From the NCBI GenBank assembly GCA_004297985.1, contig SCRA01000033.1, positions 17,487 to 81,486 of the forward strand: a stretch of DNA of 64,000 nucleotides, given 5' to 3'. Below the pieces are notes generated by a model. That model worked only from the letters and a program-made list of their open reading frames with translations. It was not told the origin of the DNA and ran no database searches. Both the position numbers and the translations under genes were made by a program. The stretch comes from a bacterium. Its GTDB lineage: Bacteria > Vulcanimicrobiota > Vulcanimicrobiia > Vulcanimicrobiales > SCRA01. Shown in pieces: positions 1 to 8,262 of this stretch; position 1 is the first letter of the stretch, and each line of letters begins with the position of its first letter.

Positions 1-1357
1 CGATCTTTCCGGCCTCGCTCGCCGTGAACTCCACGACGTCACCGTTCTCCACCACGAAGGCGTTCTCCGGAGCCACTCCGGCACGCTCGGCCAGGCGCGC
101 GTGGCTGACCAGCATGCGGTACTCGCCGTGCACCGGGATGAAGTACTTGGGGCGCACCAAGTTGAGCATCAGCAGCAGCTCTTCCTGGGAGCCGTGGCCG
201 CTGACGTGGGCGCCTGCTCCGTGGAAGACGTGGGCCCCCAAGCGGTAGAGGTTGTTGATCGTCTTCGAGACGCTCTTCTCGTTGCCGGGGATCGGCGTAG
301 CGGAGATCACCACCGTGTCGCCCGGTACGATCTTCGCCTTGGGGTGCTCGCGCAGGCTCATGCGCGTCAGCGCCGACATCGGCTCGCCCTGCGATCCGGT
401 GGTCATGATGACCACCTCTTCCGGCGGGTAGGAGTCGACGTCCTCGATGCGGATGACGTGCTCCTGCGGTAGGTGCAGATAGCCCAGCTCCGTGGCGAAG
501 TGCACGACGTTCTGCAGCGAGCGCCCAAGGAACGCCACCTTGCGGCTGAAGCGCAGCGCTTGATCGACCACTTGCTGGATGCGCGGCACGTTCGAGGCGA
601 ACGAGGCGACGATAATGCGCCCCGCGGCCCGCGCGAAGATATTGCTGAAGGCCTCGGTGACGGTGCGCTCCGAGGGCGTGTGCCCAGCGCGCTCTGCGTT
701 GGTGGAGTCGGAGAGCAGGCAGAGCACGCCCTGCGAGCCGTAGCGCGCGATCGCCGCGAAGTCCGCCGGCCTGCCGTCGAGCGGCGTCTGGTCGAACTTG
801 AAGTCGCCCGTGTGGAAGATCAGGCCCAGGGGCGTGGAGATGGCCAGTGAGCAAGCGCCAGCGAGGCTGTGCGTCATGTGGACGAACTCGGCCTGCACAC
901 CGCCCAGCGTAACCACCTCACCGGGCTGCACGGTGCGCAGCTCGACGTCGCCCACCTTATGCTCGCGAAACTTCGCCTTGACCAAGGCCAGCGAGAGCGC
1001 CGTGCCGATGACCGGCACCTGCGGGAACTCTCGCAGAAAATAAGGGATGCCGCCGATGTGGTCCTCGTGGCCGTGAGTCACCAGCAGCCCGCGCACCTTC
1101 TCTACCCGCTCGCGCACGTAGCTGAAGTCGCTGATGACGATGTCCACCCCGAACATCTCTTCGTCGGGGAACATCAGGCCGCAGTCGACAACGACGATGT
1201 CATCGTTGGTCTCGATCACCGTCATGTTGCGGCCGATCTCTGAACAGCCGCCTAACGGGACGATGCGGAGGTACGGCTCGGCCGGGGCCTCGGGGACGAT
1301 GCGGACGTCGGCGACGAGTTTGCCGCCGGGTGGGGAGAGTGCTCCGTTGGTAGTCAA
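1..1357 (-). CDS. rnj: Ribonuclease J (3' end outside window)
   Basis: This is an RNase J-type metallo-beta-lactamase/beta-CASP ribonuclease, an mRNA-decay and rRNA-processing enzyme of the cytoplasm. Reading the minus strand gives a conserved start of the fold (RIVPLGGCSEIGRN), the metal-binding motif THGHEDHIGG, then HTGDFKFDQTP, SDSTNAE and TTGSQGEPMSAL, and finally HVSGHGSQEEL and the PVHGEYRML histidine motif. About 450 codons are visible, and the C-terminal roughly 100 residues lie beyond base 1. The start is uncertain. TTG at 1357 and GTG at 1402 are both in frame and neither has a good ribosome binding site; I chose TTG because it gives the N-terminal length usual for the family. The gene diverges from the small secreted-protein gene. 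Confidence 0.93.
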   Translation of the reverse strand, partial: MTTNGALSPPGGKLVADVRIVPEAPAEPYLRIVPLGGCSEIGRNMTVIETNDDIVVVDCGLMFPDEEMFGVDIVISDFSYVRERVEKVRGLLVTHGHEDHIGGIPYFLREFPQVPVIGTALSLALVKAKFREHKVGDVELRTVQPGEVVTLGGVQAEFVHMTHSLAGACSLAISTPLGLIFHTGDFKFDQTPLDGRPADFAAIARYGSQGVLCLLSDSTNAERAGHTPSERTVTEAFSNIFARAAGRIIVASFASNVPRIQQVVDQALRFSRKVAFLGRSLQNVVHFATELGYLHLPQEHVIRIEDVDSYPPEEVVIMTTGSQGEPMSALTRMSLREHPKAKIVPGDTVVISATPIPGNEKSVSKTINNLYRLGAHVFHGAGAHVSGHGSQEELLLMLNLVRPKYFIPVHGEYRMLVSHARLAERAGVAPENAFVVENGDVVEFTASEAGKI

Positions 1358-1392
1358 GGTCTTGACGTTGCTTTCATGGGCGTGATTGACGA

Positions 1393-1415
1393 TTGCCGGC
1401 ACGAGGTGCCGGCAA
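1393..1415. promoter_or_regulatory. Perfect 10-bp inverted repeat overlapping a ribosome binding site
   Basis: TTGCCGGCAC and GTGCCGGCAA form a perfect 10-bp inverted repeat with a GAG spacer. The right arm runs directly into the AAGGAGG ribosome binding site (1414-1420) of the gene starting at 1431. It sits between divergently read genes (RNase J and a small secreted protein). It could be a repressor operator or an mRNA hairpin controlling access to the ribosome binding site; the sequence alone does not decide. Confidence 0.6.
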
Positions 1416-1430
1416 GGAGGAACCCGATCG

Positions 1431-1739
1431 ATGAGAGGCGCCATGACCATCTCGGCGCTGGCGGCGCTCCTGCTGACGGTGACCGGGGCGGCCATCGCCG
1501 GCCAGGCCACGGGCAAGCATACCACATCCGAGGCCGCTCGCCCCCCTTGCGCGCCGGCGGACGAGGCCCTGCTCTCGCCCAGCGCCCGCCGCGCCGAGCT
1601 CAATCTGCTGAAGGTACGCCTTCTGCTCCTGCGCGAGGAGGAGCTGGCCCGCCTGCGCAGCCGCGTCGAGGCGCAGATCGAGGCCCGAGAGGCGCAGATG
1701 GGGGCGCGGGAGAGCGACCGAGCGCTAAATCTTCCCTGA
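1431..1739 (+). CDS. Small secreted coiled-coil protein, unknown function
   Basis: A 102-residue protein I do not recognise. The N-terminus (MRGAMTISALAALLLTVTG) looks like a cleavable signal peptide ending near AAIAG. The C-terminal half is rich in Glu, Arg, Leu and Ala (LLLLREEELARLRSR, then VEAQIEAREAQMGAR) and should form a charged coiled coil. The start is set by AAGGAGG ten bases upstream of ATG 1431; an earlier in-frame start would put the signal peptide inside the protein. It lies between RNase J (divergent) and the HtrA-like protease (same strand). It may be a periplasmic or cell-surface protein, but no function can be assigned. Confidence 0.6.
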   Translation: MRGAMTISALAALLLTVTGAAIAGQATGKHTTSEAARPPCAPADEALLSPSARRAELNLLKVRLLLLREEELARLRSRVEAQIEAREAQMGARESDRALNLP

Positions 1740-1745
1740 AGGTAC

Positions 1746-1785
1746 GCTGAAGCGCGCTTCAGCCGCCCGTCCGCGTGTGTACAAT
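1746..1785 (+). promoter_or_regulatory. Palindrome and -10 box of the htrA-like gene (possible leaderless transcript)
   Basis: GCTGAAGCGCGCTTCAGC (1746-1763) is a perfect 18-bp palindrome. TACAAT at 1780-1785 is a good sigma-70 -10 hexamer ending 7 bases before ATG 1792, so transcription would start at or next to the start codon. No proper ribosome binding site precedes ATG 1792, which fits a leaderless mRNA. No convincing -35 is visible at 16-18 bp; the palindrome covers that region and could bind an activator or repressor. Confidence 0.5.
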
Positions 1786-1791
1786 GGGAGC

Positions 1792-2979
1792 ATGACGCAT
1801 TCACGCTACTCTTCGGCAATCTTCGCGCTGGTCGGCGCGTTGATCGGGAGCTTGGCGATGCTCGCCTACGCCAGCACCCACATCGCGCAGATCCAAGCGG
1901 CCTCGACGGTCGGCGTGGCCTCCGCCGCGCCGCTGCAGAGCGGCGCCTCCGATCAGGATCGCATCGTGGCAGCGGTCAAGCGCGCCGAGCCCTCCGTCGT
2001 GGCACTCCAAGTGGTCATCAACGGACAGGTCGTCAACCCGTTCAACGAGCTCTTCGGCATGGGGCCGCCTGTGCAGAACTATCGCGCGCTGGCTTCCGGC
2101 TCGGGCTTCGTCTACGACCAAAGCAGCGGGCTCATTTTGACCAACTCTCACGTGGTCCACGGGGCCTCGGCGATCACCGTGGTCTTCTCGAACAACCGCC
2201 GAGAGAAGGCCACCGTCTACGCGGACAATCCCAAGATCGACCTTGCCCTGGTCAAGGTGCAGAACGCGAAGGACTTGCCCCAGGCCCTGCCCCTCGGCGA
2301 TAGCACGAAGTTGAGCCGTGGGCAGTGGGCGATCGCGATCGGTGAGCCTCTGGAGCTCCAGCAGTCGGTGACTGTGGGGGTCGTCTCCGGCTTCAATCGC
2401 GAGGAGACGGTGGCCCCCGAACAGCCGGGCGCATCACCGCGAACTTTCAAGGGCCTGCTGCAGACCTCGGCCCCGATCAACCCTGGGAACTCCGGCGGCC
2501 CGCTGCTCGACATGAGCGGTGACGTCATCGGCGTCAACCAAATCGTGGCCAGCCCCTCCGCCGGGGCCCAGGGTATCGGCTTCGCGATCCCTGTCAACGT
2601 GGTCAAGACGGTAGCCGCGGACATGGTCCGCCACCCCGGCGTCACAGCGGGTGAGGCAGGCACGGCCGGCTTCGTGGGGATCTACATGAGCGATCTCAAC
2701 GACCAGGTCCGCTCCCAGCTTAACTACCACGGCCCTGCGGGCGTGGTGGTCAACGCCGTCCTCAACGGCTCCCCGGCCGACCAGGCGGGCCTTGAGCCGG
2801 GTGACGTGATTCAGGAGGTGGCCGGGAAGCGCGTGAGCTCCACCAAGCAGCTCCAGCAGATCATCCAAGGCACGCAGCCCGGTAAGACCCTCTCGATGGT
2901 CCTCTGGCGCTACGGCAACAAGGTCCTGGCCAACGTCAAGGTTGGGCAGGCCCCGACAGGCTTGAATCCAAACCAGTGA
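1792..2979 (+). CDS. HtrA/DegP-type periplasmic serine protease
   Basis: An S1C trypsin-like protease with one C-terminal PDZ domain, about 395 residues, involved in envelope protein quality control. An N-terminal hydrophobic segment (FALVGALIGSLAMLAYAS) anchors or exports it. The catalytic triad is visible as His in TNSHVVHGA (about residue 119), Asp in KIDLALVKV (about 150) and Ser in NPGNSGGPL (about 234). The PDZ domain includes GVVVNAVLNGSPADQAGLEPGD. ATG 1792 was preferred over GTG 1777 because the -10 box TACAAT overlaps the earlier codon. It lies just upstream of the chaperone cluster, which suits a stress role. The DegP, DegQ or DegS-type assignment is not resolvable. Confidence 0.92.
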   Translation: MTHSRYSSAIFALVGALIGSLAMLAYASTHIAQIQAASTVGVASAAPLQSGASDQDRIVAAVKRAEPSVVALQVVINGQVVNPFNELFGMGPPVQNYRALASGSGFVYDQSSGLILTNSHVVHGASAITVVFSNNRREKATVYADNPKIDLALVKVQNAKDLPQALPLGDSTKLSRGQWAIAIGEPLELQQSVTVGVVSGFNREETVAPEQPGASPRTFKGLLQTSAPINPGNSGGPLLDMSGDVIGVNQIVASPSAGAQGIGFAIPVNVVKTVAADMVRHPGVTAGEAGTAGFVGIYMSDLNDQVRSQLNYHGPAGVVVNAVLNGSPADQAGLEPGDVIQEVAGKRVSSTKQLQQIIQGTQPGKTLSMVLWRYGNKVLANVKVGQAPTGLNPNQ

Positions 2980-3184
2980 AAACCGGGTAATACGAAGCAG
3001 AAGGCAGTCTCTGAGATGGGTCGCCCCCACATGGGCCGGCCCGTCTCGAGAGGCGAGGCCTTCGCGAGAGTAATTTTAGCAAGAGGATGAGCCGGCCGGT
3101 GCGGTAAGCCGCAAGGCCCCGGAGGCGCGCGAGCGCCCGGGGATGGTGCATGGCCGGAGCGGTTCATCGAGGAGGATTCACTTC
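2980..3184 (+). promoter_or_regulatory. Leader region of the dnaK cluster with a strong hairpin
   Basis: This 205-base gap carries no open frame I believe in. An AT-rich island near 3070-3079 (TAATTTTAGC) stands out from GC-rich flanks and may hold the promoter. A hairpin at 3117-3142 has arms CCCCG/CGGGG and GGCGC/GCGCC with a 2-base bulge and a GCGA loop. The ribosome binding site GAGGAGG lies near 3170. I see no CIRCE element (TTAGCACTC with its inverted repeat), so HrcA control is not supported here. Confidence 0.45.
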
Positions 3185-5035
3185 ATGGCCAAGGTGGTCG
3201 GTATCGACCTCGGTACCACCAACTCCGTGGTCGCCGTCATGGAAGGTAACCAGCCGACGGTGATCACCAACAGCGAGGGCAGCCGGCTCACGCCGTCGGT
3301 CGTCGCTTTCACCAAGACGGGGGAGCGTCTGGTCGGTCAGTTGGCGAAGCGCCAGGCAATTACCAACCCTGACCGCACGATCAGCTCTATCAAGCGCCAC
3401 ATGGGCACGGACTTCACGGTCAAGATCGACGGCAAGGACTACACGCCGCAAGAGATCTCGGCCATGGTCCTCCAGAAGCTGGTCAACGATGCCTCGACGT
3501 ATCTCGGCGAGCGCGTCACCCAGGCCGTGATCACCGTCCCGGCTTACTTCAACGACGCTCAGCGTCAGGCCACGAAGGACGCCGGGCGCATCGCCGGCGT
3601 CGAGGTGCTGCGCATCATCAATGAGCCGACCGCCGCGGCGCTAGCCTACGGCCTCGACAAGAAGGCCAACGAGACGATTCTGGTGTGGGACCTCGGGGGT
3701 GGCACGTTCGACGTCTCCGTCCTCGAAGTGGGCGACGGCGTCTTCGAAGTCAAGTCCACCTCGGGCGATACCCGTCTGGGTGGCGACGACTACGACCATC
3801 GCATCGTCGAGTTTCTTGCCGCCGAGTTCCGTAAGGAGCAGGGCCTCGACCTCAGCGGCGATCGTCAGGCGATGCAACGCCTTACCGAGGCTGCAGAGAA
3901 GGCCAAGATCGAGCTCTCGTCGATGGTCACGACGAACATCAACCTGCCGTTCATCACCGCCGATCAGAACGGCCCCAAGCACCTCGACGTCACGCTGACA
4001 CGCGCAAAGTTCGAGGAGCTCACGAGCGACCTCACCGATCGCTGCATCGGCCCATTCCGCCAGGCGCTCTCCGACGCGAAGCTGGACGTTGGGCAGATCG
4101 TAGAGGTCGTGCTCGTCGGCGGGTCGACGCGCATGCCCGTCATCCAGGAGCTCGTGAAGAAGCTCACGGGGAAAGACCCGCACCAGGGCGTCAACCCCGA
4201 TGAGGTCGTGGCCGTCGGCGCCGCGATTCAGGCCGGCGTGCTCGCCGGCGAGGTGCGCGACGTCGTGCTCCTCGACGTGACCCCGCTCTCCCTCGGCCTC
4301 GAGACGCTGGGCGGCGTGATGACGAAGTTGATCGAGCGCAACACCACGATCCCCACGCGCAAGACGCAGGTCTTCACCACGGCCGAAGACGGGCAGACGT
4401 CGGTGGACATTCACGTGCTCCAGGGCGAGCGCGAGATGGCAAACGACAACAAGACGCTCGGGCGCTTCCGCCTCGAGGGTCTGCCGCCGGCTCCGCGCGG
4501 CGTACCGCAGATCGAAGTAACGTTCGACATCGACGCCAACGGCATCGTGCACGTCGCCGCCAAGGACCTCGGCACCGGTAGGGAGCAGAAGATCCAGATC
4601 ACCGCCTCGACCAATCTCAACAAAGAAGAAGTCGAGCGCATGGTCAAGGATTCGGAGCGCTTTGCCGCCGAGGACCGCAAACGCCGCGAGGAGATCGAGA
4701 TCCGCAATCAGGCGGACAGCCTCACCTACTCGACCGAGAAGTCACTCAAAGAAGTGGGTGATAAACTCTCCGCCGAGGACCGTAAGGCCACCGAGGACGC
4801 CCTCGAAGAGCTCAAGCGCGTATCCAAGAACGGCACGGCCGATGAAGTCAAGAAGGCCGTCGAGGCGCTGCGGGAAGCCAGCTACAAGATGGCCCAGGTG
4901 CTCTACCAGCGCACGGGCGGCGCGGCCGCAGGCGACGGCACGACCGAAGGAGCCACGGCAGGGGCGCAGAGCAACGGCGCCGCGCACGAGGCTTCCGACG
5001 ACGTCATCGACGCCGAATTCAAGGAAGCAAAGTAA
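3185..5035 (+). CDS. dnaK: Chaperone protein DnaK (Hsp70)
   Basis: An ATP-driven Hsp70 chaperone of about 616 residues, the normal length. The N-terminal ATPase domain starts [18 protein letters not shown] and has the phosphate-2 motif [11 protein letters not shown] and the adenosine motif LVGGSTRMP. The substrate domain (from about residue 385) contains [14 protein letters not shown], and the C-terminal helical lid ends in an acidic tail ([10 protein letters not shown]). GAGGAGG upstream fixes ATG 3185 rather than the earlier in-frame ATG at 3143. It heads dnaK-grpE-dnaJ, so the chaperone, its exchange factor and its co-chaperone are co-expressed. Confidence 0.98.
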   Translation: MAKVVGIDLGTTNSVVAVMEGNQPTVITNSEGSRLTPSVVAFTKTGERLVGQLAKRQAITNPDRTISSIKRHMGTDFTVKIDGKDYTPQEISAMVLQKLVNDASTYLGERVTQAVITVPAYFNDAQRQATKDAGRIAGVEVLRIINEPTAAALAYGLDKKANETILVWDLGGGTFDVSVLEVGDGVFEVKSTSGDTRLGGDDYDHRIVEFLAAEFRKEQGLDLSGDRQAMQRLTEAAEKAKIELSSMVTTNINLPFITADQNGPKHLDVTLTRAKFEELTSDLTDRCIGPFRQALSDAKLDVGQIVEVVLVGGSTRMPVIQELVKKLTGKDPHQGVNPDEVVAVGAAIQAGVLAGEVRDVVLLDVTPLSLGLETLGGVMTKLIERNTTIPTRKTQVFTTAEDGQTSVDIHVLQGEREMANDNKTLGRFRLEGLPPAPRGVPQIEVTFDIDANGIVHVAAKDLGTGREQKIQITASTNLNKEEVERMVKDSERFAAEDRKRREEIEIRNQADSLTYSTEKSLKEVGDKLSAEDRKATEDALEELKRVSKNGTADEVKKAVEALREASYKMAQVLYQRTGGAAAGDGTTEGATAGAQSNGAAHEASDDVIDAEFKEAK

Positions 5036-5105
5036 CGACCGGAGCGGCGGCGCACGCCGCCGCTCCGCCGCACGCCGCTACCGATGAGGCACGCCGTAAC
5101 AAACC

Positions 5106-5615
5106 ATGTCTGAAATGAACGATACCACGGTTCAGCCGGCCGCCGTGGAGGCGCCCGATCTTGCCGGAGAGCTCGCCGCGGCCAGAGCCAAGGCGGATGA
5201 AAACTACCAGAAGTATCTCTATGCCGTCGCCGATCTCGAGAACTACAAGAAGCGCATCGAGCGGCAGTTCACGGAGATCGCCCTTCACGGGAAGAAGGCG
5301 TTTCTCGAGAGACTGCTTCCCATCGTCGACAACCTCGAGCGAGCGCTCAAGGCAGGCGACAACGTCGAGGCGCTCCACGCGGGCGTCACGCAGACGTTGC
5401 GCGGCTTCGAGAGCGTGTTGGCGCAGGAAGGCGTCAAGGCACTCGATCTCACCGGCAAGCCCTTCAACCCGCGTTTCGCGGAGGCCATCGGCACCGTCGA
5501 GAGTCCTGGTGCCGAGGAGAACAGCGTCGTCGAAGTGGCGCAGAAAGCCTACCTGATCGGCGACGACATCCTGCGCGAAGCCAAAGTCATCGTAGCCAAG
5601 CCAACGCAAGGATGA
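5106..5615 (+). CDS. grpE: GrpE nucleotide exchange factor
   Basis: GrpE (169 residues) releases ADP from DnaK. It shows the expected long N-terminal helix ([19 protein letters not shown]), the middle segment [15 protein letters not shown] and the C-terminal beta domain with [13 protein letters not shown] and GYLIGD-like [17 protein letters not shown]. It lies 70 bases after dnaK, and its last codons overlap the dnaJ start by four bases (ATGA), indicating translational coupling. The N-terminal disordered part is short, so this is a compact GrpE. Confidence 0.95.
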   Translation: MSEMNDTTVQPAAVEAPDLAGELAAARAKADENYQKYLYAVADLENYKKRIERQFTEIALHGKKAFLERLLPIVDNLERALKAGDNVEALHAGVTQTLRGFESVLAQEGVKALDLTGKPFNPRFAEAIGTVESPGAEENSVVEVAQKAYLIGDDILREAKVIVAKPTQG

Positions 5616-6613
5616 ACTATAAGGACTACTACCAGATCCTGGGCGTCCCCAAGGGCGCCCCGGAGAAGGACATCAAATCGGCCTACCGGCGGCTGGCACG
5701 AAAGTGGCACCCCGACGTCAACCCTGACAGCCGCGCCGAGGCCGAGGAGAAATTCAAGGAGATCCAAGAGGCCTACGAGGTGCTCGGCGACGCCGAGAAG
5801 CGCCGTAAGTACGATGCCCTAGGCAGCGATTGGCAGAGCGCTGCCGCGCAGGCGGAGGCCCAGCGACGCTATCGGCAGCAGGCCGGGGGCCACTTCGACA
5901 ACTTCGACTTCTCCGCGGGCGGCTCCGGCTTCTCGGATTTCTTCGAGGAGTTCTTCGGGCGCATGGGCGGCGGCGGGCGCCGCCGTTCCGGCGGCTTCAC
6001 CTACGCGCAGAAGGGGCAAGATTTAGAGACCAGCATCGAGCTGACGCTCCACGAAGCGTATAACGGCGGCAAGAAGACCGTCTCGCTGCAGGTAGAGGAT
6101 GTCTGCTCGAAGTGCACAGGCACGGGGACGGAGCGCGGGCGTCTCTGCGCGAACTGCCACGGCACCGGACGCACCATCGCCATACGCAAATTCGAGGTCT
6201 CCATCCCACGCGGCGTCAAGGACGGCCAGCGTATCCGCCTGGCGGGGCAAGGCGGTGCGGGCAGCGGCGGCGGCACCAATGGGGACCTCTACCTCGTGGT
6301 CCATCTGTTGCGGGACCCGCACTTCGAGCGGACGGGCGACGATCTCGGCGTGGAGCTTCCCGTCTCGATCTACGATTTGGTGCTCGGCGGCGAGGTGCGC
6401 GTACCCACGATGACCGGTGAGGTCACGATGACCCTCCCCGCGGGTACGCAGAACGGTGCTCGCTTGCGTCTGGGCGGCAAGGGCATGCCAAAGCGTGACG
6501 GCAAGTTCGGCGACGAGTTCGTGCGCGTGGTAGGAAAGCTGCCTACCGATCTCTCCAAGCGCGAGCTCGAGCTCTTCAAAGAGCTGGCAGCCTTGCGCAA
6601 CGGCAAGCCTTAG
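5612..6613 (+). CDS. dnaJ: DnaJ-family co-chaperone with half zinc finger
   Basis: A J-domain co-chaperone of 333 residues that stimulates DnaK ATPase. The J domain is complete ([12 protein letters not shown], the HPD loop in WHPDVNPD). A Gly/Phe-rich linker follows (about residues 85-130). The cysteine region has only two CxxCxGxG motifs (CSKCTGTG near residue 164 and CANCHGTG near 182), whereas classical DnaJ has four. The C-terminal substrate domains ([19 protein letters not shown], and [17 protein letters not shown]) are normal. It is intermediate between class A DnaJ and the zinc-free CbpA class. It overlaps grpE by four bases. Confidence 0.93.
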   Translation: MNYKDYYQILGVPKGAPEKDIKSAYRRLARKWHPDVNPDSRAEAEEKFKEIQEAYEVLGDAEKRRKYDALGSDWQSAAAQAEAQRRYRQQAGGHFDNFDFSAGGSGFSDFFEEFFGRMGGGGRRRSGGFTYAQKGQDLETSIELTLHEAYNGGKKTVSLQVEDVCSKCTGTGTERGRLCANCHGTGRTIAIRKFEVSIPRGVKDGQRIRLAGQGGAGSGGGTNGDLYLVVHLLRDPHFERTGDDLGVELPVSIYDLVLGGEVRVPTMTGEVTMTLPAGTQNGARLRLGGKGMPKRDGKFGDEFVRVVGKLPTDLSKRELELFKELAALRNGKP

Positions 6614-6647
6614 CTTCTTCCCTATGCCCACCCGGCGGGGTATCGTA

Positions 6648-6670
6648 GACGTACGCTCTCGTACGTCCTT
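6648..6670 (+). terminator. Hairpin after dnaJ, possible terminator
   Basis: GACGTACG and CGTACGTC form a perfect 8-bp stem with a CTCT loop (6648-6667), followed by CCTTGTTCTTC. The T-tract is interrupted, so this is a moderate candidate for a rho-independent terminator of dnaK-grpE-dnaJ. It also lies in the leader of the sulfite oxidase gene, where it could act as a regulatory stem. Confidence 0.45.
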
Positions 6671-6691
6671 GTTCTTCATTGAGGAGGGCCC

Positions 6692-7900
6692 ATGCGACGC
6701 ACCCGTTTTCTCGCTGGCGGCCTTGCGGCAGGCGGCCTTCTCTCGCTCACCGGCTCACCCGTGCGAGCCGCCGGCCAAACGATCACGCTGCCGTTCGCTA
6801 ACGGCATGCGACCGATCGTGGCCTATCCCCAGAAGCGGCCCCTGATTCTCTTGACTTCGCGGCCCCCGCAACTCGAGACGCCGCTCGCCGTCTTCGACGA
6901 AGGCGACGCCTTCACGCCGAACGACGCGTTCTTCGTGCGCTGGCACTTGGCAGGCATCCCAACGAGCATCGATGGAGACGCCTTCCGCATCAACGTCCAC
7001 GGCGCCGTCGAGCGCGAGCTCTCGCTGAGCCTGGGTGACTTGCGCCGCGACTTCGAGCCCGTCGAGATAGCGGCGGTCTGCCAATGCTCCGGCAATAGCC
7101 GCGGCTACTTCTCGCCGCGCGTGCCGGGTGGGCAATGGTCGAACGGCGCGATGGGCAACGCTCAGTGGCGCGGCGTGCGCCTGGGCGACGTGCTCAAACG
7201 CGCTGGCATCAAGGCCGGTGCCGTGCAAGTGCGCTTCAACGGCCTCGAGACTCCCACGCTCTCCACCACGCCCGACTTCCTGAAGTCGCTGGACGTCGAA
7301 CTTGCCGCCTCCCCCGACGTGATCGTCGCCTATGCGATGAACGGCGCAGACTTGCCACTGCTCAACGGCTTCCCCGTGCGCTTGATCGTACCGGGATACT
7401 TCGCCACGTACTGGGTGAAGATGCTCGACGACGTCGAAGTGCTAACCGAGCCCGATCAGAACTTCTGGATGAAGACCGCCTACCGCATCCCCACGGCCGG
7501 CAACGGTTGCATCTCGCCCGGAGAGAAGACGGAGACGGTTCCCATCGGCCGCATGCGCGTCCGCTCCTTCATTACCAACCTGACCGACGGCCAACACGTT
7601 GCGGCCGGTTCGGGACAGCGCCTGCGCGGCATCGCCTTCGACGGCGGAAGCGGTATCGAGCGCGTCGACGTCTCGACCGATGGCGGCGCAACGTGGCGCG
7701 CGGCGAAGCTCAACCGCGACTACGGAAAGTACAGCTTTCGCCGCTGGGAGACGACCTTCGACGCGGCGGCGGGACAAACGTACCGTTTGGCCAGCCGCGC
7801 CACCGCCGGCGACGGCTCGGTTCAGACCACGGCGGTCTGCTGGAACCCCAGCGGTTACCTGCGCAACGCCATCGAGCTCGTGACGGTGAGCGTCTCGTGA
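6692..7900 (+). CDS. Sulfite oxidase-like molybdopterin enzyme (SorA type)
   Basis: A molybdopterin (Moco) oxidoreductase of 402 residues that probably oxidises sulfite in the periplasm. The N-terminus (MRRTRFLAGGLAAGGLL) resembles a twin-arginine export signal with slightly irregular spacing. The Moco domain has the cysteine ligand in VCQCSGNSRG and the motif GGQWSNGAMGNAQWRGVRL. A C-terminal dimerisation domain (GIAFDGGSGIERVDVSTDGG) completes the family architecture. GAGGAGG precedes the ATG. The next gene encodes a cytochrome c, so electrons probably pass from sulfite through Moco to haem, as in SorAB. The true substrate could be another S- or N-oxide. Confidence 0.88.
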   Translation: MRRTRFLAGGLAAGGLLSLTGSPVRAAGQTITLPFANGMRPIVAYPQKRPLILLTSRPPQLETPLAVFDEGDAFTPNDAFFVRWHLAGIPTSIDGDAFRINVHGAVERELSLSLGDLRRDFEPVEIAAVCQCSGNSRGYFSPRVPGGQWSNGAMGNAQWRGVRLGDVLKRAGIKAGAVQVRFNGLETPTLSTTPDFLKSLDVELAASPDVIVAYAMNGADLPLLNGFPVRLIVPGYFATYWVKMLDDVEVLTEPDQNFWMKTAYRIPTAGNGCISPGEKTETVPIGRMRVRSFITNLTDGQHVAAGSGQRLRGIAFDGGSGIERVDVSTDGGATWRAAKLNRDYGKYSFRRWETTFDAAAGQTYRLASRATAGDGSVQTTAVCWNPSGYLRNAIELVTVSVS

Positions 7901-7914
7901 GGGAGGCTGCTACG

Positions 7915-8223
7915 ATGAGGACGTTGGCCTTTGCGCTTGCCGCTGCGGTGCTCGCCGCCGGTACGCCGCTTGCCGCACGGACGGTCTCGGTCACCATGCC
8001 GCCCGAACGCCAGCTCTTCAAGGACGCCCCTGGTGCCGACCTCGCGCGCGGCAAGTGCCAGACCTGTCACTCCTCGGACTATATCTTCACGCAGCCGCCG
8101 ATGACCAAGGCGCAGTGGCTCGCCGAAGCCTCGAAGATGAAGAACGTTTACGGCGCCCCGCTCGAGGAGAGTCAACTCGAGCCGATCGCGGCATACTTGG
8201 TCACGCAAAACGGCAAGGAGTAG
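7915..8223 (+). CDS. Monohaem cytochrome c subunit (SorB-like)
   Basis: A small exported cytochrome c (102 residues) starting at ATG 7915 with GGGAGG just upstream. The signal peptide is MRTLAFALAAAVLAAGTPLAA. Haem c would attach at CQTCH (about residue 45), and Met in PPMTKAQW or EASKMKNVYG could be the axial ligand. It lies 14 bases after the molybdoenzyme gene, the arrangement of the sulfite dehydrogenase SorAB heterodimer, in which the cytochrome accepts electrons from the Moco subunit. It has only one haem motif. Confidence 0.88.
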   Translation: MRTLAFALAAAVLAAGTPLAARTVSVTMPPERQLFKDAPGADLARGKCQTCHSSDYIFTQPPMTKAQWLAEASKMKNVYGAPLEESQLEPIAAYLVTQNGKE

Positions 8224-8262
8224 CGCGGGAAACTTCGCACGCGGCGCGGGAGTCTAGGGGGT

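Noticed and set aside
39..854. A 271-residue minus-strand open frame over the RNase J region
   Set aside because: It is Arg/Gly/Ala-rich out-of-frame translation of the RNase J gene, whose own frame shows all catalytic motifs.
2980..3184. CIRCE/HrcA operator before dnaK
   Set aside because: The 9-bp inverted repeat TTAGCACTC-N9-GAGTGCTAA is not present; only an isolated TTAGCA match occurs.
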